DNA of 64,000 nucleotides from CAZAPG01 sp964486935 (GCA_964486935.1 CAZAPG010000018.1:1-64000); one strand, 5' to 3'; positions 17,288 through 26,172 are shown, counted from the first letter of the stretch. The notes: generated from the sequence alone by a model not told the origin. A program made the numbers and translations.

Positions 17288-20200
17288 TTATGGCCAGGTT
17301 GGACATGCCTCTACATGTAGATACTGCCGGCACTCCTCTTCCGTCCAGGTGCGGGTCAGGCGAGATTGAGCCAGGGGGAGCAACTCGTCAGTGGGTAGAA
17401 TGTAGACACGAGTCATCCCATCAAAACTGGTGGCTCCCAGGCGTGTTCCATCGGGGCTAAAGGCGATATCCTGAACCGCACTGGAGCCTTTTGCTACCGT
17501 CAATAACTCCTGGCCGGTCGTGGCATCCCATAGTTTCACGCTGCCATCACCTCCGGCTGTGGCCAAACGTGCCCCATCAGGGCTATAGGCAACGCCAAGC
17601 ACAAAACCAGTATGGCCGGCCAGCGTATATAATTCCTGACCGGTGGCAATATCCCATAACTTTACAGTGGTATCACCGCTGCCGGTGGCTAACCGTTCCC
17701 CATCCGGGCTAAAAGCAACAGTATAGACCCAATCGGTATGGCCAGTCAGGGTTAGCAACTCCTGGCCGGTCGCAGCGTCCCACAATCTGACAGTAGAGTC
17801 GTCGCCAACCGTGGCTAACCGTTCCCCATCCGGGCTAAAAGCAATCCCTTCAATGTGATCAGTGTGGCCGCTTAAGCTCAAGAGTTCCTGACCAGTCGTG
17901 GTATCCCAAATTCTGACTATTTTATCGTAACCAACCGAAGCCAGACGGGCGCCATCAGGGCTAAAAGCGCTTGAAATGGCCCTATTGGCGTGACCGGCTA
18001 ATTTCAGCTTCTCTTGTCCCGTGGCCGGGTCCCAGAGGCGGATGGTATGGTCTGCGCTGGTTGTAGCCAGGCGCGTTCCATCCAGACTAAAATCAATATC
18101 TTCGATTTTGTCAGAGTGACCGGCCAGGATAAACTGCTCCTGACCGGTGACTGCATCCCACAGGACGACGGTCTGGTCATCAGCGCCGGTGGTGGCTAAC
18201 TGACGACCATTTGGGCTAAAAGCAATCTGGCCGGCAGTTTCATTGGCAATCCTCCCGGTCTGAGACAAGGTCAACTGCTCCCGGCCAGGGGTGATGTCCC
18301 AGATTTTAGCCGTGCCATCATCGCTGGCTGAAGCAAGCCTGGTCCCGTCTGGACTAAAAGCAATATCAAAAATACCTCGTGTATGGCCAGCCAGCCGCCA
18401 CACCTCACGCTCAGTAGCCAGGTCCCAACCCGCTACTGTTTGGTCACCTCCGGCCGTTGCCAGTTGGCTTCCGTCAGGGCTAAACGCGACGGTAGTGACT
18501 CCAAATGAATGGCCGGTTAGAACCAGCCGTTCACGCCCGGTATTGGCATCCCATAATCGGGCCGTTGCGTCCTCGCTGCCGCTGGCTATGAGCCTTCCAT
18601 CAGGGCTAAAGGCAATTGCTCTAACATTACTGGTATGACCACTCAGAGTGAACAAGGCTTCTCCGCTGGCCGCATCCCAGACAATAACCCCGTTATCGCT
18701 GCTGGCCGTGGCCAGACGGGTTCCGTCGGGGCTAAATGCAACTTTATTTACCTGCGCGGTATGGCCGGATAGAACAAGCAATTCCTCGCCGGAAGCGGCA
18801 TCCCAAATGATGGCCTTGTAATCCAGACCGGCCGTGGCCAGGCGTGTCCCGTCCGGGCTAAAAGCCACAGCCCAAACTGCGGCGGTATGGCCGGTTAAGT
18901 CGCCTTTGCCGGCCAGGACATCCCCTAAGGAATGACCGGCCAGAGTCATAAGTTCCCGGCCAGAAACAGTATCCCACAGTTTGACGCTTTTATCATCGCT
19001 GGCCGTAGCCAGGCGTAACCCATCGGGGCTGAAGGCAACCGATTCGACCACATCCGTATGGCCGGCCAGCGTGAATAACTCTTTTCCAGTGGCACTATCC
19101 CAAATCCTGGCCGTTTTGTCACGGCTGGCCGTTGCCAATTGTGAACCATCGGGACTAATAGCCACACCTAGAACCCAATCTGTGTGGCCGGTCAGGGTCA
19201 GCCGAACCCGCGAAGCCGGAATGGCCCGATGTAACGCCTCTTCTGCTTCTCGCAACACGCTTCCATCCACGGTGTAGGTGGTGGTGATGGCTTGCAGCGC
19301 CAACAAAATACTGCGTTCCGGGTCTATCTCCAGGTTACTCAAAGAGGCAGCAGCCAATTCGCGGGCGGTGGACAAGCGGGCTTCGCGTTCGGCGCGGGTA
19401 GCTTCTTGCTCGGCCCGGTTGGTTTGTTGCAAGGCCAGCCATGCTGCGCCAATGGCCGCTATCAAAAAGAGAGCCAATCCCAAGGCCAACCAGCGCAGGC
19501 GCCTGGCAGCGCGACCCTGTTCTGCGGCGCGCCGTTGCTCGGTTTCCGCCCGCGCCTTTTCTGTTTCAGCCAGTTTTTGGGCCGTTTCCAGCTCCCGTCG
19601 CTGCCGGGTCTCTTCTGCGGCCCGGCGGGCCTGCCGGGCTGACAGGCTGGCTTCCAGATAGGCTTGTTCATCGCCGGTCAGGGCCACCGTGGTTTGCGTG
19701 GCCCAACCTGAAAATTGATCCAGCCGACTGCCGCGCAGCAGAAAGCCCTCGGCCCGGTCTGCCGCCAGCCACTCATTCGCGGCTATTGCCAGCAGCCGCT
19801 GCAAGCGCACATCGGCCCGGCTCTGGTTGAGCCACTCTCGCAGGCGACCCCACTCTCGTAGCAGAGCTTCGTGAGCTACCTCTACGGTGGGGCCACGGGT
19901 AACGGGGTCGTGGTCAAAGGTGAGGAGACGATATTTGCCAAAGGTGTTGATGACGGAGTCTAGCCCCCCCTCAATCCTTCCTTCGGTCGCCAGGGGTGGG
20001 GGAGTCTGAAAATCCTCCCCCCTCTGGGGGGAGTTAGAGGGGGGCTGAATCGCTGCGATTTCGCTGCGCAGCACCCGCCGCCGGGTATCCTCCACCCCTT
20101 CGCCCAGCGTGACCAGCCGCAGGAACAACTGGCGAGTTAGCTCCTGGCCGGCGGGGTCCAGTTCGCTGTACAACTGCTCGGCCCGGCGGGCCAGCGCGCC

Positions 20201-22228
20201 CAAGAGGCCGCCGCTGGCCTGATACCCGGCCAGGGTCAGCGCCCGCCCCTCGCGCCGTTCAAACAGTTCGGTCAAGGCATATTGCAGCAGCGGCAGCGCG
20301 CCCGGCTGGCTGCCCACCTCGCGGCTGAGGGCGGCCACCAGCCCCGGCTCCAGGGTCAGGCCGGCGCGCTGAGCCGGGCCAACAATGGCCTGCTCCAGCT
20401 CGTCGGGGGTGAGGGGCAGCACAAATTCGGCCCGCTGGCGGAGCAATTCGCCAAAATCCACGTACTGCAAGGGGCGGTCGGTGAAGTCGGCCCGCAGGGT
20501 GATGATGACCCGCACCCGGCTGCGCGGGTCGAGCACGGCCGCAACCAGGCTGTCCAAAAAGTGGGCGCGGGCGGCTTCACCGGCGGTCAGGGTGAAGACC
20601 TCTTCAAACTGGTCGATGACCAGCACCAGTTCGACCTCCGGCTCGGTGGGCAGCACCCGGCGGGCGGCCCGCAGCAGGCCCCGCTCGCTCTCCTGAAGCT
20701 GGGCCAGCAGGCTGTCGGGCGGGTTGACGGCCACCCGCAGCAAGGCGGCTTCCAACTCTTCTAAAGGATGGGAACCGGGCAACAACTCAATGATGAACCA
20801 GTTTTCGGAGCCGGGCAGGCCGCCCCGGCGCAGGGCCGGCACCAGCCCGGCTCGCACCACCGACGATTTGCCGCTGCCGCTGGGTCCCACCACGGCCAGA
20901 AAGCGGGCCAACTCCTGCCCGGCGCCGGCGGCGGGGTCGCCCGCTTCGGCCAGGCGGCCCAGCAACTGCTGAATGAGGGTGTCGCGGCCAAAGAAGTCTC
21001 CGGCGTCGGCCTCGCCAAAGGCGCGCAACCCTTTGTAGGGATTGGTCAGGCTTTGCACGGCCAGCAGCGTCGGCGCATCACAGGTCTCCGCCGGGAAGGG
21101 GGGCAGACTTACATCGGCCAGGGCGTTGCGAATGTCGGCCAGCACGGCCAGCACATCGGGGTAACGGTCGTGCTGCTGCTTGGCCGTGGCCCGCTGCAAA
21201 ACCGGGTCCAACGTGGGCGGCAGGTCGGCCTTGTGGCGGGTCAGCGGCGGCAGCGGCGTGTCCAAATGCTGTTGCAGGTAGGCAATGGGGGTGGGGCCGC
21301 GGAAGGGTTTGTGGCCGGTCAACAACTCGTACAGCATAACGCCCAGGCTGTAGATGTCGGTCTGGGGGCGCACCGGCTCGGCCCGGATTTGCTCCGGCGA
21401 CAGATAGGCCGGCGAGCCGACAATGGCCCCCAGTTGGGTTTGCTCTTCCCAGTTGGGGTTGCCCAGATGTTTGGCAATGCCAAAATCGGCCAGATAGGCG
21501 TTGTGGTCTTCATCCAGCAGCACGTTGGCCGGCTTGATGTCGCGGTGGACCACCCCCACCCGGTGGGCGGCGTGCAGGGCCAGTCCAATCTGCTCCAGCA
21601 ACCGGAGGACCATGTCCGGCGGCAGCGGCCCTTGCTTGAGGCTTTGCTCCAGGCTGCCGCCCCGCAGCAGCCGCATGACCAGGTAGGCCACCCCCGGCTC
21701 GCGCCAGTAGTCGTACAGGGGCACAATGTGGGGATGTTCCAGCCGGGCCACCAGTTGGGCTTCGGCCTCAAAACGGCGGATAAAATCGGGGTGGTTGGCG
21801 TATTGGGGCAGGATGATTTTGATGGCGACTTCGCGCTCAACCAGCGGCTGGACGGCCCGGTAGACCGCCCCAAAGCCGCCGGAGCCGATGCGCTCGCCCA
21901 ACTCGTAGCCGCGGATGGCCCGGCCGCTGAGGTCTTCCCGGCCAATTTCTTCTAATGTGACCGGCGCTGTGGGCAGCGGCGGGGGCGACTGGTCGGCCAG
22001 CGAGAGGGTGCGGGCCAGCCGGATAAAGCCGGCCCGTTCTTCCAGGGGAATGGCCAGGGCCATCGCCAGCCGCTCGGCAATTTGCACGGAGGGGCGCAGG
22101 GTGTCGGCCTCGATTTTGCGGATGGTGATGGTGGCGCAGCCGACCCGGCGGGCCAATTCAGCCTGGGTTAAATCAAGCACCCGGCGGTGCTCTTTGATAA
22201 TGGTTCCAAAAGAAACGTCCTGGTTCAT
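17288..22228 (-). CDS. HTH-Ser/Thr kinase-STAND NTPase-TM-WD40 giant protein, paralogue 2
   Basis: About 1646 residues from the ATG at 22228 (MNQDVSF), matching the start of paralogue 1. Order: XRE-type HTH (6-66); kinase (107-375) with Lys137, HRD 228-230 and DFG 248-250; STAND NTPase with NPYKGLRAF, Walker A GPSGSGKSS and Walker B LVLVIDQFEE; Glu/Arg-rich coiled coil; one membrane helix (about 915-935); 14 WD40 repeats of the GHTD...VAFSPDG...LATAS..D.TVKLWD type (about 1009-1620). The repeats are more uniform than in paralogue 1, which suggests recent amplification or homogenisation. A palindromic element is inserted in frame at about residues 728-756. The promoter lies in the remnant of the neighbouring mscS-like gene. 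Confidence 0.88.
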   Translation of the reverse strand: MNQDVSFGTIIKEHRRVLDLTQAELARRVGCATITIRKIEADTLRPSVQIAERLAMALAIPLEERAGFIRLARTLSLADQSPPPLPTAPVTLEEIGREDLSGRAIRGYELGERIGSGGFGAVYRAVQPLVEREVAIKIILPQYANHPDFIRRFEAEAQLVARLEHPHIVPLYDYWREPGVAYLVMRLLRGGSLEQSLKQGPLPPDMVLRLLEQIGLALHAAHRVGVVHRDIKPANVLLDEDHNAYLADFGIAKHLGNPNWEEQTQLGAIVGSPAYLSPEQIRAEPVRPQTDIYSLGVMLYELLTGHKPFRGPTPIAYLQQHLDTPLPPLTRHKADLPPTLDPVLQRATAKQQHDRYPDVLAVLADIRNALADVSLPPFPAETCDAPTLLAVQSLTNPYKGLRAFGEADAGDFFGRDTLIQQLLGRLAEAGDPAAGAGQELARFLAVVGPSGSGKSSVVRAGLVPALRRGGLPGSENWFIIELLPGSHPLEELEAALLRVAVNPPDSLLAQLQESERGLLRAARRVLPTEPEVELVLVIDQFEEVFTLTAGEAARAHFLDSLVAAVLDPRSRVRVIITLRADFTDRPLQYVDFGELLRQRAEFVLPLTPDELEQAIVGPAQRAGLTLEPGLVAALSREVGSQPGALPLLQYALTELFERREGRALTLAGYQASGGLLGALARRAEQLYSELDPAGQELTRQLFLRLVTLGEGVEDTRRRVLRSEIAAIQPPSNSPQRGEDFQTPPPLATEGRIEGGLDSVINTFGKYRLLTFDHDPVTRGPTVEVAHEALLREWGRLREWLNQSRADVRLQRLLAIAANEWLAADRAEGFLLRGSRLDQFSGWATQTTVALTGDEQAYLEASLSARQARRAAEETRQRRELETAQKLAETEKARAETEQRRAAEQGRAARRLRWLALGLALFLIAAIGAAWLALQQTNRAEQEATRAEREARLSTARELAAASLSNLEIDPERSILLALQAITTTYTVDGSVLREAEEALHRAIPASRVRLTLTGHTDWVLGVAISPDGSQLATASRDKTARIWDSATGKELFTLAGHTDVVESVAFSPDGLRLATASDDKSVKLWDTVSGRELMTLAGHSLGDVLAGKGDLTGHTAAVWAVAFSPDGTRLATAGLDYKAIIWDAASGEELLVLSGHTAQVNKVAFSPDGTRLATASSDNGVIVWDAASGEALFTLSGHTSNVRAIAFSPDGRLIASGSEDATARLWDANTGRERLVLTGHSFGVTTVAFSPDGSQLATAGGDQTVAGWDLATEREVWRLAGHTRGIFDIAFSPDGTRLASASDDGTAKIWDITPGREQLTLSQTGRIANETAGQIAFSPNGRQLATTGADDQTVVLWDAVTGQEQFILAGHSDKIEDIDFSLDGTRLATTSADHTIRLWDPATGQEKLKLAGHANRAISSAFSPDGARLASVGYDKIVRIWDTTTGQELLSLSGHTDHIEGIAFSPDGERLATVGDDSTVRLWDAATGQELLTLTGHTDWVYTVAFSPDGERLATGSGDTTVKLWDIATGQELYTLAGHTGFVLGVAYSPDGARLATAGGDGSVKLWDATTGQELLTVAKGSSAVQDIAFSPDGTRLGATSFDGMTRVYILPTDELLPLAQSRLTRTWTEEECRQYLHVEACPTWP
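19962..20046. repeat. 85-bp C/G-rich inverted-repeat element inside kinase paralogue 2
   Basis: The ends AGCCCCCCCTC and GAGGGGGGCT pair, and an inner hairpin of CCTCCCCCC / GGGGGGAG is present. It is translated in frame as an odd peptide beginning QPPSNSPQRGED. It occupies the same spot, between LRSEIA and VIN.FGKYRLL, as the unrelated element in paralogue 1. It resembles dispersed CCCCCTCTAACTCCCCCC-type intergenic repeats. Confidence 0.65.
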
Positions 22229-22272
22229 TGGCCCGGCCCCTTCGCGGCTATTTTGTTTTGATAGAACTTGCC

Positions 22273-22773
22273 TCAATTGTAACGCAGAAAATTGGGGCAA
22301 ACAAGGGGAGGAGGGGGTTTGTATCGGTTTTTGTATCGGTGCGGGGATTCCCCTTCCATTTCCACCAGGTCGCCAATAACAAAAGGCCGGTCCAGAAAAA
22401 TGAGCAGGCCGGAGATCAGGTTAGAAAGGGCATCGCGGGCTGCAAAGCCGATGGTCAACCCCACAATACCCAGCGAGGCCAGCACTGCCGAGGTTTGCAC
22501 TCCGGCCGAATCGAGCGCGGTGATAAGGCCAATAATCAGCACGCTGTATTTAACCAGCGTTTCCACAAAAGAGAAGGTGGTTTCATCCGCGCCCCCGCGT
22601 TGCAGCCCTATCCGCAACAGTGGACGCAGGACCAACCAACCCACATAGAAGGCTATAAAAACAATCAGGCCGACAATAATATTTGCCAGCCCCCGGACCA
22701 GCAAATCGCTTAAGGCTTCCGGGGAGAAGATTTCCTGCAAGCGGGAAAGTATGCTTTGAAGAAATTCGGTCAT
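22273..22773 (-). pseudogene. Truncated MscS-type mechanosensitive channel
   Basis: The open frame encodes 166 residues. The N-terminal helices and the pore-lining helix are typical of small MscS proteins (SAVLASLGIVGLTIGFAARDALSN, about 97-120, then LLIFLDRPFVIGDLVEM). Homology stops after VEMEGE at about 22347, just where the beta domain should begin (normally continuing with VEIGLRST...). The last 25 or so residues are unrelated and overlap the promoter region of kinase paralogue 2. The missing beta and C-terminal domains are not elsewhere in the window. Its start overlaps the MBL gene stop by 4 bases, so it was once the downstream partner in that operon. A working channel is unlikely. Confidence 0.75.
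22276..22304 (-). promoter_or_regulatory. Promoter of kinase paralogue 2
   Basis: On the minus strand, TTGTTT and TACAAT are separated by 17 bp, with a leader of about 40 nt. A short direct repeat (GTATCGGTTTTTGTATCGGT, 22321-22340) lies just upstream and could be an operator or a junction scar. Confidence 0.55.
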
Positions 22774-23654
22774 GGCGCTCTATTTGCAATCGTTGATTTA
22801 TTCAACCCGGCAATAAACTCATCCACCATTTCAAAATGCTCTTCGGTGAGTGGCCCTTCAATGGCCTGCGCTAATTCAGCCAAAATGACCTCCCGCTGTG
22901 GGCCTGCGCGCTCTACCAACCGGCCCACCTGTTTGAGCAGCGCAGCCTCTTTGAACATCTCCGGCCGCGACATTGGCTCCGGGTGGTGGGCCAGCAGGTA
23001 AAAATCGGCCTTGTAACTGAGCAGCCGGTCGAGTAAGGGAAAGAGGTTGTGGGTGGTGTAGTTGGGCGGGCCGTGGTACAGGTCGGGGTAGAAGCAGTCG
23101 CCCAAAAACATAATTTTTTCTTCCGGCACGTAGACAATGCTGGAGTCGGCGGCGTGGTCGCCGCCAACGTGGGCAATGTGGCAGGTCAGGCCGCCCAGGT
23201 CAAGCTCAAGTTGGGTGGCAAAACCAACATTGGGCGGTTTGATAACCAGCCGGCTGCGGTCGGGCAGTTCGGCTTTAATCATATCGCGGCAAAATTCAAT
23301 TTCGATCCCCTGTTCAACGCGCCGGTCTAACGCCTGGTCGCTCCAATCCAGGTGGGCCATCTCCGCTACAATCCGCTTGGTTTGGGTGTGGGCCAAAATG
23401 GGCAGGTTAAAGGCCGACGCGCCAAAAACGTGGTCCCAATGCCAGTGGGTCAGCATTAAAAAGGCGGGCGGCGGCAAATCAGATGCCGCCAGTTGTTGCA
23501 GCAGCAGATTGGCGTGGGCCGGAGAATTGCCGGCGTCGATGATGAGCGAGGCTTGTTCTCCGGCCACCACGCCCAGAATTGGGCGGTCGGTCGCGTCGTT
23601 GGGCGGCAGCCAGTAGACGCGGCGGCCAAGCCGGTTTAATTGGGGTTGGCTCAT
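22770..23654 (-). CDS. Metallo-beta-lactamase-fold hydrolase
   Basis: About 294 residues starting at MSQPQLNRLG; the open frame extends upstream but overlaps another gene and has no family resemblance there. The zinc-binding motif THWHWDH (about 92-98) is intact, followed by an HVGGDHAADS segment and a C-terminal LLAHHPEP that could supply the last His. The opening strands (LGVVAGEQASLIIDAGNSPAH) are typical of the MBL fold. The substrate cannot be told; a glyoxalase II- or quinol-like hydrolase are options. It is translationally coupled to the truncated mscS gene (ATGA overlap). Confidence 0.88.
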   Translation of the reverse strand: MSQPQLNRLGRRVYWLPPNDATDRPILGVVAGEQASLIIDAGNSPAHANLLLQQLAASDLPPPAFLMLTHWHWDHVFGASAFNLPILAHTQTKRIVAEMAHLDWSDQALDRRVEQGIEIEFCRDMIKAELPDRSRLVIKPPNVGFATQLELDLGGLTCHIAHVGGDHAADSSIVYVPEEKIMFLGDCFYPDLYHGPPNYTTHNLFPLLDRLLSYKADFYLLAHHPEPMSRPEMFKEAALLKQVGRLVERAGPQREVILAELAQAIEGPLTEEHFEMVDEFIAGLNKSTIANRAP

Positions 23655-23700
23655 ACGCTTCTGCCAGCCAGCATCTTTACTTTTTTGGTTTTGGACATCG

Positions 23701-24160
23701 TTACCCCCCGGCTGACTTGTCGAAACCGGAACTGATGGCCGCCAGATAGTCCGCTTCTTCTGTGAGGTGCTGCTTGAGGCTGGCGGTGGTGGGAGCGTGT
23801 TGGGCGCGGTCAAGCCAGTACGCATCGAGGGCGGCGTCAATCTGGCGGCGATGCAGGTCATGCGGGTCGGCGTCTCTTTTATAGCGCAGATAAGCCACAA
23901 TGGCCTGCGCCTCTTCTCTGGTAAAAATGGACAACCGCCAGCGGGCATAATCATAAGTGGTCAAAGAAACTGAGCGCCGAATAATGGGCGTCGAGAAATT
24001 CGGCCTCGATATCTTGCCAGGCGTGCCGGCCCTTGAAGGGTTCAATCTCGTCGTAGGGTTCGCTGCCCTCAAAGCTGCCCTGCAAAAAGCGGTCGCCCGG
24101 ATGCGGGTTTGGCCCAAAGGCGGCGCGGATGTGGCCAATAACGGATTCTTTGTCGGTCAT
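23701..24160 (-). pseudogene. DUF6714-like gene, frameshifted and shortened
   Basis: From the ATG at 24160 one frame gives MTDKESVIGHIRAAF... ending EFLDAHYSALSFFDHL at a stop (23951). Another frame resumes TTYDYARWRLSIFTREEAQAIVAYLRY... IDAALDAYWL and ends at 23701. Together the two halves resemble one family in which LDAHYxALSF is followed by about 50 residues before RWSIFTREEAQAI. Those middle residues are missing, so a deletion with frameshift is the simplest explanation. The family assignment rests on recalled motifs. It starts 22 bp behind the pRiA4b ORF-3-like gene. Confidence 0.6.
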
Positions 24161-24182
24161 TGGGACGCCTTGCAACAGCCGG

Positions 24183-24866
24183 TTAATAGGGCGGGTCGGC
24201 CGGCCCAACGTAACCGCACATCCCTACTCGTGGCGAGTTGACCAGCGGTACCGGCTCTCCGTAATCCTCGTGGGGATGGGTTTTGGCGTGTTTGTCGCAC
24301 AACGTCCCTGGTTCTTCTAATTCATACAAACATTCCATACACAGCCATTGGGCCGGCTGGTCACATTCCATGCAGTAGACTTCCGGCGGGTCATTGCGCG
24401 CCATCAAAAAGATGGGGTGTTTTGTGAGCGGTTTGCCTTCTCGCGCGCCCACCGCTTTGATTAACGTTTCTGATGACGTGCCAAAATCGTAAATATGAGT
24501 TAGCTCCACGCCGGGGTCAAACACCTGGGCGATGCGCCGGCTCTTGGCAATCTCGCTGCCGCCCCAGCCGCCCACCGAGAATTGGCTCAGGTGGCCGCAA
24601 CATTCCAGCCAGATGGCGCGCAAATATTTGTCCAAATCCTTCAGGGTGGCCGAGCCATTCATCTCTAAATGCAGCCAGAAATCGCGCAGATAGGCATCCT
24701 GCACCTGCAAATGGTAAAGTTGTTGAGGTTGGCCGCTTTTCTGGTTGGCGGCGTTGATGGCTTCTTTGCGCTCCTGGCAGGTTGCCAAATGTTTCGACAG
24801 GCCGCCTTTGGCCATTTCTTTGCCGCAAAAAGCGCATTTGCCGCGAGATTGTTTTTGTTGGGCCAT
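24183..24866 (-). CDS. Plasmid pRiA4b ORF-3-like protein with zinc-binding ends
   Basis: 227 residues. The N-terminus has a CAFCGKEMAKGGLSKHLATC zinc-finger-like motif (about 11-30). The middle matches the PRiA4_ORF3 domain: YHLQVQDAYLRDFWLHLEMNG, LRAIWLECCGHLSQF and ELTHIYDFGTSSE. A second Cys-rich region follows near the end (CMECDQPAQWLCMEC). The family was first described on a plasmid and in IS-associated genes and has no proven function. The Cys motifs suggest nucleic-acid or protein binding. A good ribosome site (AAGGAAGGAG) precedes the ATG. Confidence 0.8.
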   Translation of the reverse strand: MAQQKQSRGKCAFCGKEMAKGGLSKHLATCQERKEAINAANQKSGQPQQLYHLQVQDAYLRDFWLHLEMNGSATLKDLDKYLRAIWLECCGHLSQFSVGGWGGSEIAKSRRIAQVFDPGVELTHIYDFGTSSETLIKAVGAREGKPLTKHPIFLMARNDPPEVYCMECDQPAQWLCMECLYELEEPGTLCDKHAKTHPHEDYGEPVPLVNSPRVGMCGYVGPADPPY

Positions 24867-24922
24867 GTCGATTTTACTCCTTCCTTCTGATAAAAATTAT
24901 TGTTGAATTTACCTGAGAGTTG

Positions 24923-25828
24923 TCAAACCGGATTGAGCGCCTGCACCGAGGGCTTCAAATCCAGTTCTTTGACCAGCGCGCTCAGTTCGGAGTCGGTCAG
25001 AGGGCGGCCTTTGCCGGCGTAGGCAATCAGGGCGGCTTCCAGCACGTTGGTGCCAAACGAGCGCCCGTCGATGCGGGGAGTGCTGGTGACCAGGTAGGAC
25101 AGGCCGCGCGCTTGTAGCAACTCCACATCGCTCTGGGTGGTGGTGTTGGTGATGACCACCTTGCCGCTTAAATCGGGGGGCATGTGGCGGCGAATGTAGA
25201 GAAAATCGCCAGCGATGACCGGGCCGTAGTTGAACCATTTCTGGTATTTGGGCACAATCTCGTCCTGGTTTGAGCCGGTGGGATAGAAAACGCTGATGGG
25301 CAGCCAGCCCAGCAGGGGATAGGCGATGGCGCTGACCACGTGAAGCTGCCTGAGCGTGCGCAGGGGGATGGGAATACCCAGGGCAAACATCAAATCGCAA
25401 AAGACCAGCTCAAAGCCGGCCCGGTGCAGCGACTCGGCCATGCCGTAGCGGTCGGAGGCAAAGGTCATCATGGCCTTGCGGGGGGTCAACGGGTGCCGGA
25501 GCAGCGGTTCGGCCAGTTGAAACACGTTGCGTTCCAGGGCAAATTTTATGCCCCGGCCATCGGTGTAGGGCGTTTTTTTGACTCCTTTCACCATTTTCAG
25601 GCCGGAGTGGAACGGGTAGCTTTTGCCGCCAACCCGCACGTAAAGCTCTACGCCGCCCACGCCCAGGGCGTCAACCTTGCCATCCATTTCGGCAAACAGA
25701 GTGGTGGCTTGCTTTACGTCGCCATCAACGCCAATGCGCTCCAGGGTAATGGGCTGGTCGCCCAGTTTGAAGGCGACTTTTTTGTTGCGGCTGGAGCTGC
25801 CCAGACTGATGCTGACCACATGCTTCAT
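24923..25828 (-). CDS. 'Quinate 5-dehydrogenase'-annotated family protein
   Basis: 301 residues. The start MKHVVSISLGSSSRNKKVAFKLG and the DGKVDALGVGGVELYV segment (about 50-65) match a family labelled quinate 5-dehydrogenase in databases, seen mainly in Firmicutes and Chloroflexota. The middle contains PYTDGRGIKFALER and the C-terminal region VVITNTTTQSDVELLQARGLSYLVTSTPRIDGRSFGTN. No clear Rossmann GxGxxG motif is visible, so the enzymatic label is doubtful. It overlaps the stop-start of the upstream small membrane protein gene by 4 bases, hence one operon. Confidence 0.7.
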   Translation of the reverse strand: MKHVVSISLGSSSRNKKVAFKLGDQPITLERIGVDGDVKQATTLFAEMDGKVDALGVGGVELYVRVGGKSYPFHSGLKMVKGVKKTPYTDGRGIKFALERNVFQLAEPLLRHPLTPRKAMMTFASDRYGMAESLHRAGFELVFCDLMFALGIPIPLRTLRQLHVVSAIAYPLLGWLPISVFYPTGSNQDEIVPKYQKWFNYGPVIAGDFLYIRRHMPPDLSGKVVITNTTTQSDVELLQARGLSYLVTSTPRIDGRSFGTNVLEAALIAYAGKGRPLTDSELSALVKELDLKPSVQALNPV

Positions 25829-26172
25829 CCGGCGGCTTCTCCGGCCTGCAGGTAAGAGATAATAATGGTGCCGGCAATAATCACCCCAAACATGGCAATA
25901 AATACGCCGATGAAGGCAATAATTGTGGCGTGCCAGCGCGGAATGCGGCGGGAGGCTTTGTTGATGTGGTAGTTAGAAATAAAAACCACGGCAGCCACGC
26001 CCACAATTTGCCACAGAATTTCGGGGCGCATCATGAACAACCCCCCGGCTGCGCCGGCAATCAAACCCCACTTGAACAGGTCGCGGCGGATGGGGTCAAA
26101 CGAGAACAGCCCGCCGTCATCTTGCTGTTGAAATCGGTTTGGGTCCAGTTTAGAACGTTTCTTTTTAGCCAA
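25825..26172 (-). CDS. Small two- to three-helix membrane protein
   Basis: 115 residues that I cannot assign to a named family. A basic N-terminus (MAKKKRSKLDPNRFQQQ) is followed by three hydrophobic segments at about 34-50, 52-68 and 82-106. It overlaps the following gene by 4 bases (ATGA) and is 20 bp behind the HAD phosphatase gene, so the three are co-transcribed. The function is unknown. Confidence 0.7.
   Translation of the reverse strand: MAKKKRSKLDPNRFQQQDDGGLFSFDPIRRDLFKWGLIAGAAGGLFMMRPEILWQIVGVAAVVFISNYHINKASRRIPRWHATIIAFIGVFIAMFGVIIAGTIIISYLQAGEAAG

Noticed and set aside
20768..21955. Long plus-strand open frame opposite the kinase domain of paralogue 2
   Set aside because: It lies fully antisense to conserved kinase/NTPase coding sequence with clear motifs, has no family resemblance and results from G/C-rich codon use. 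The same holds for the other plus-strand frames across 12-22 kb.
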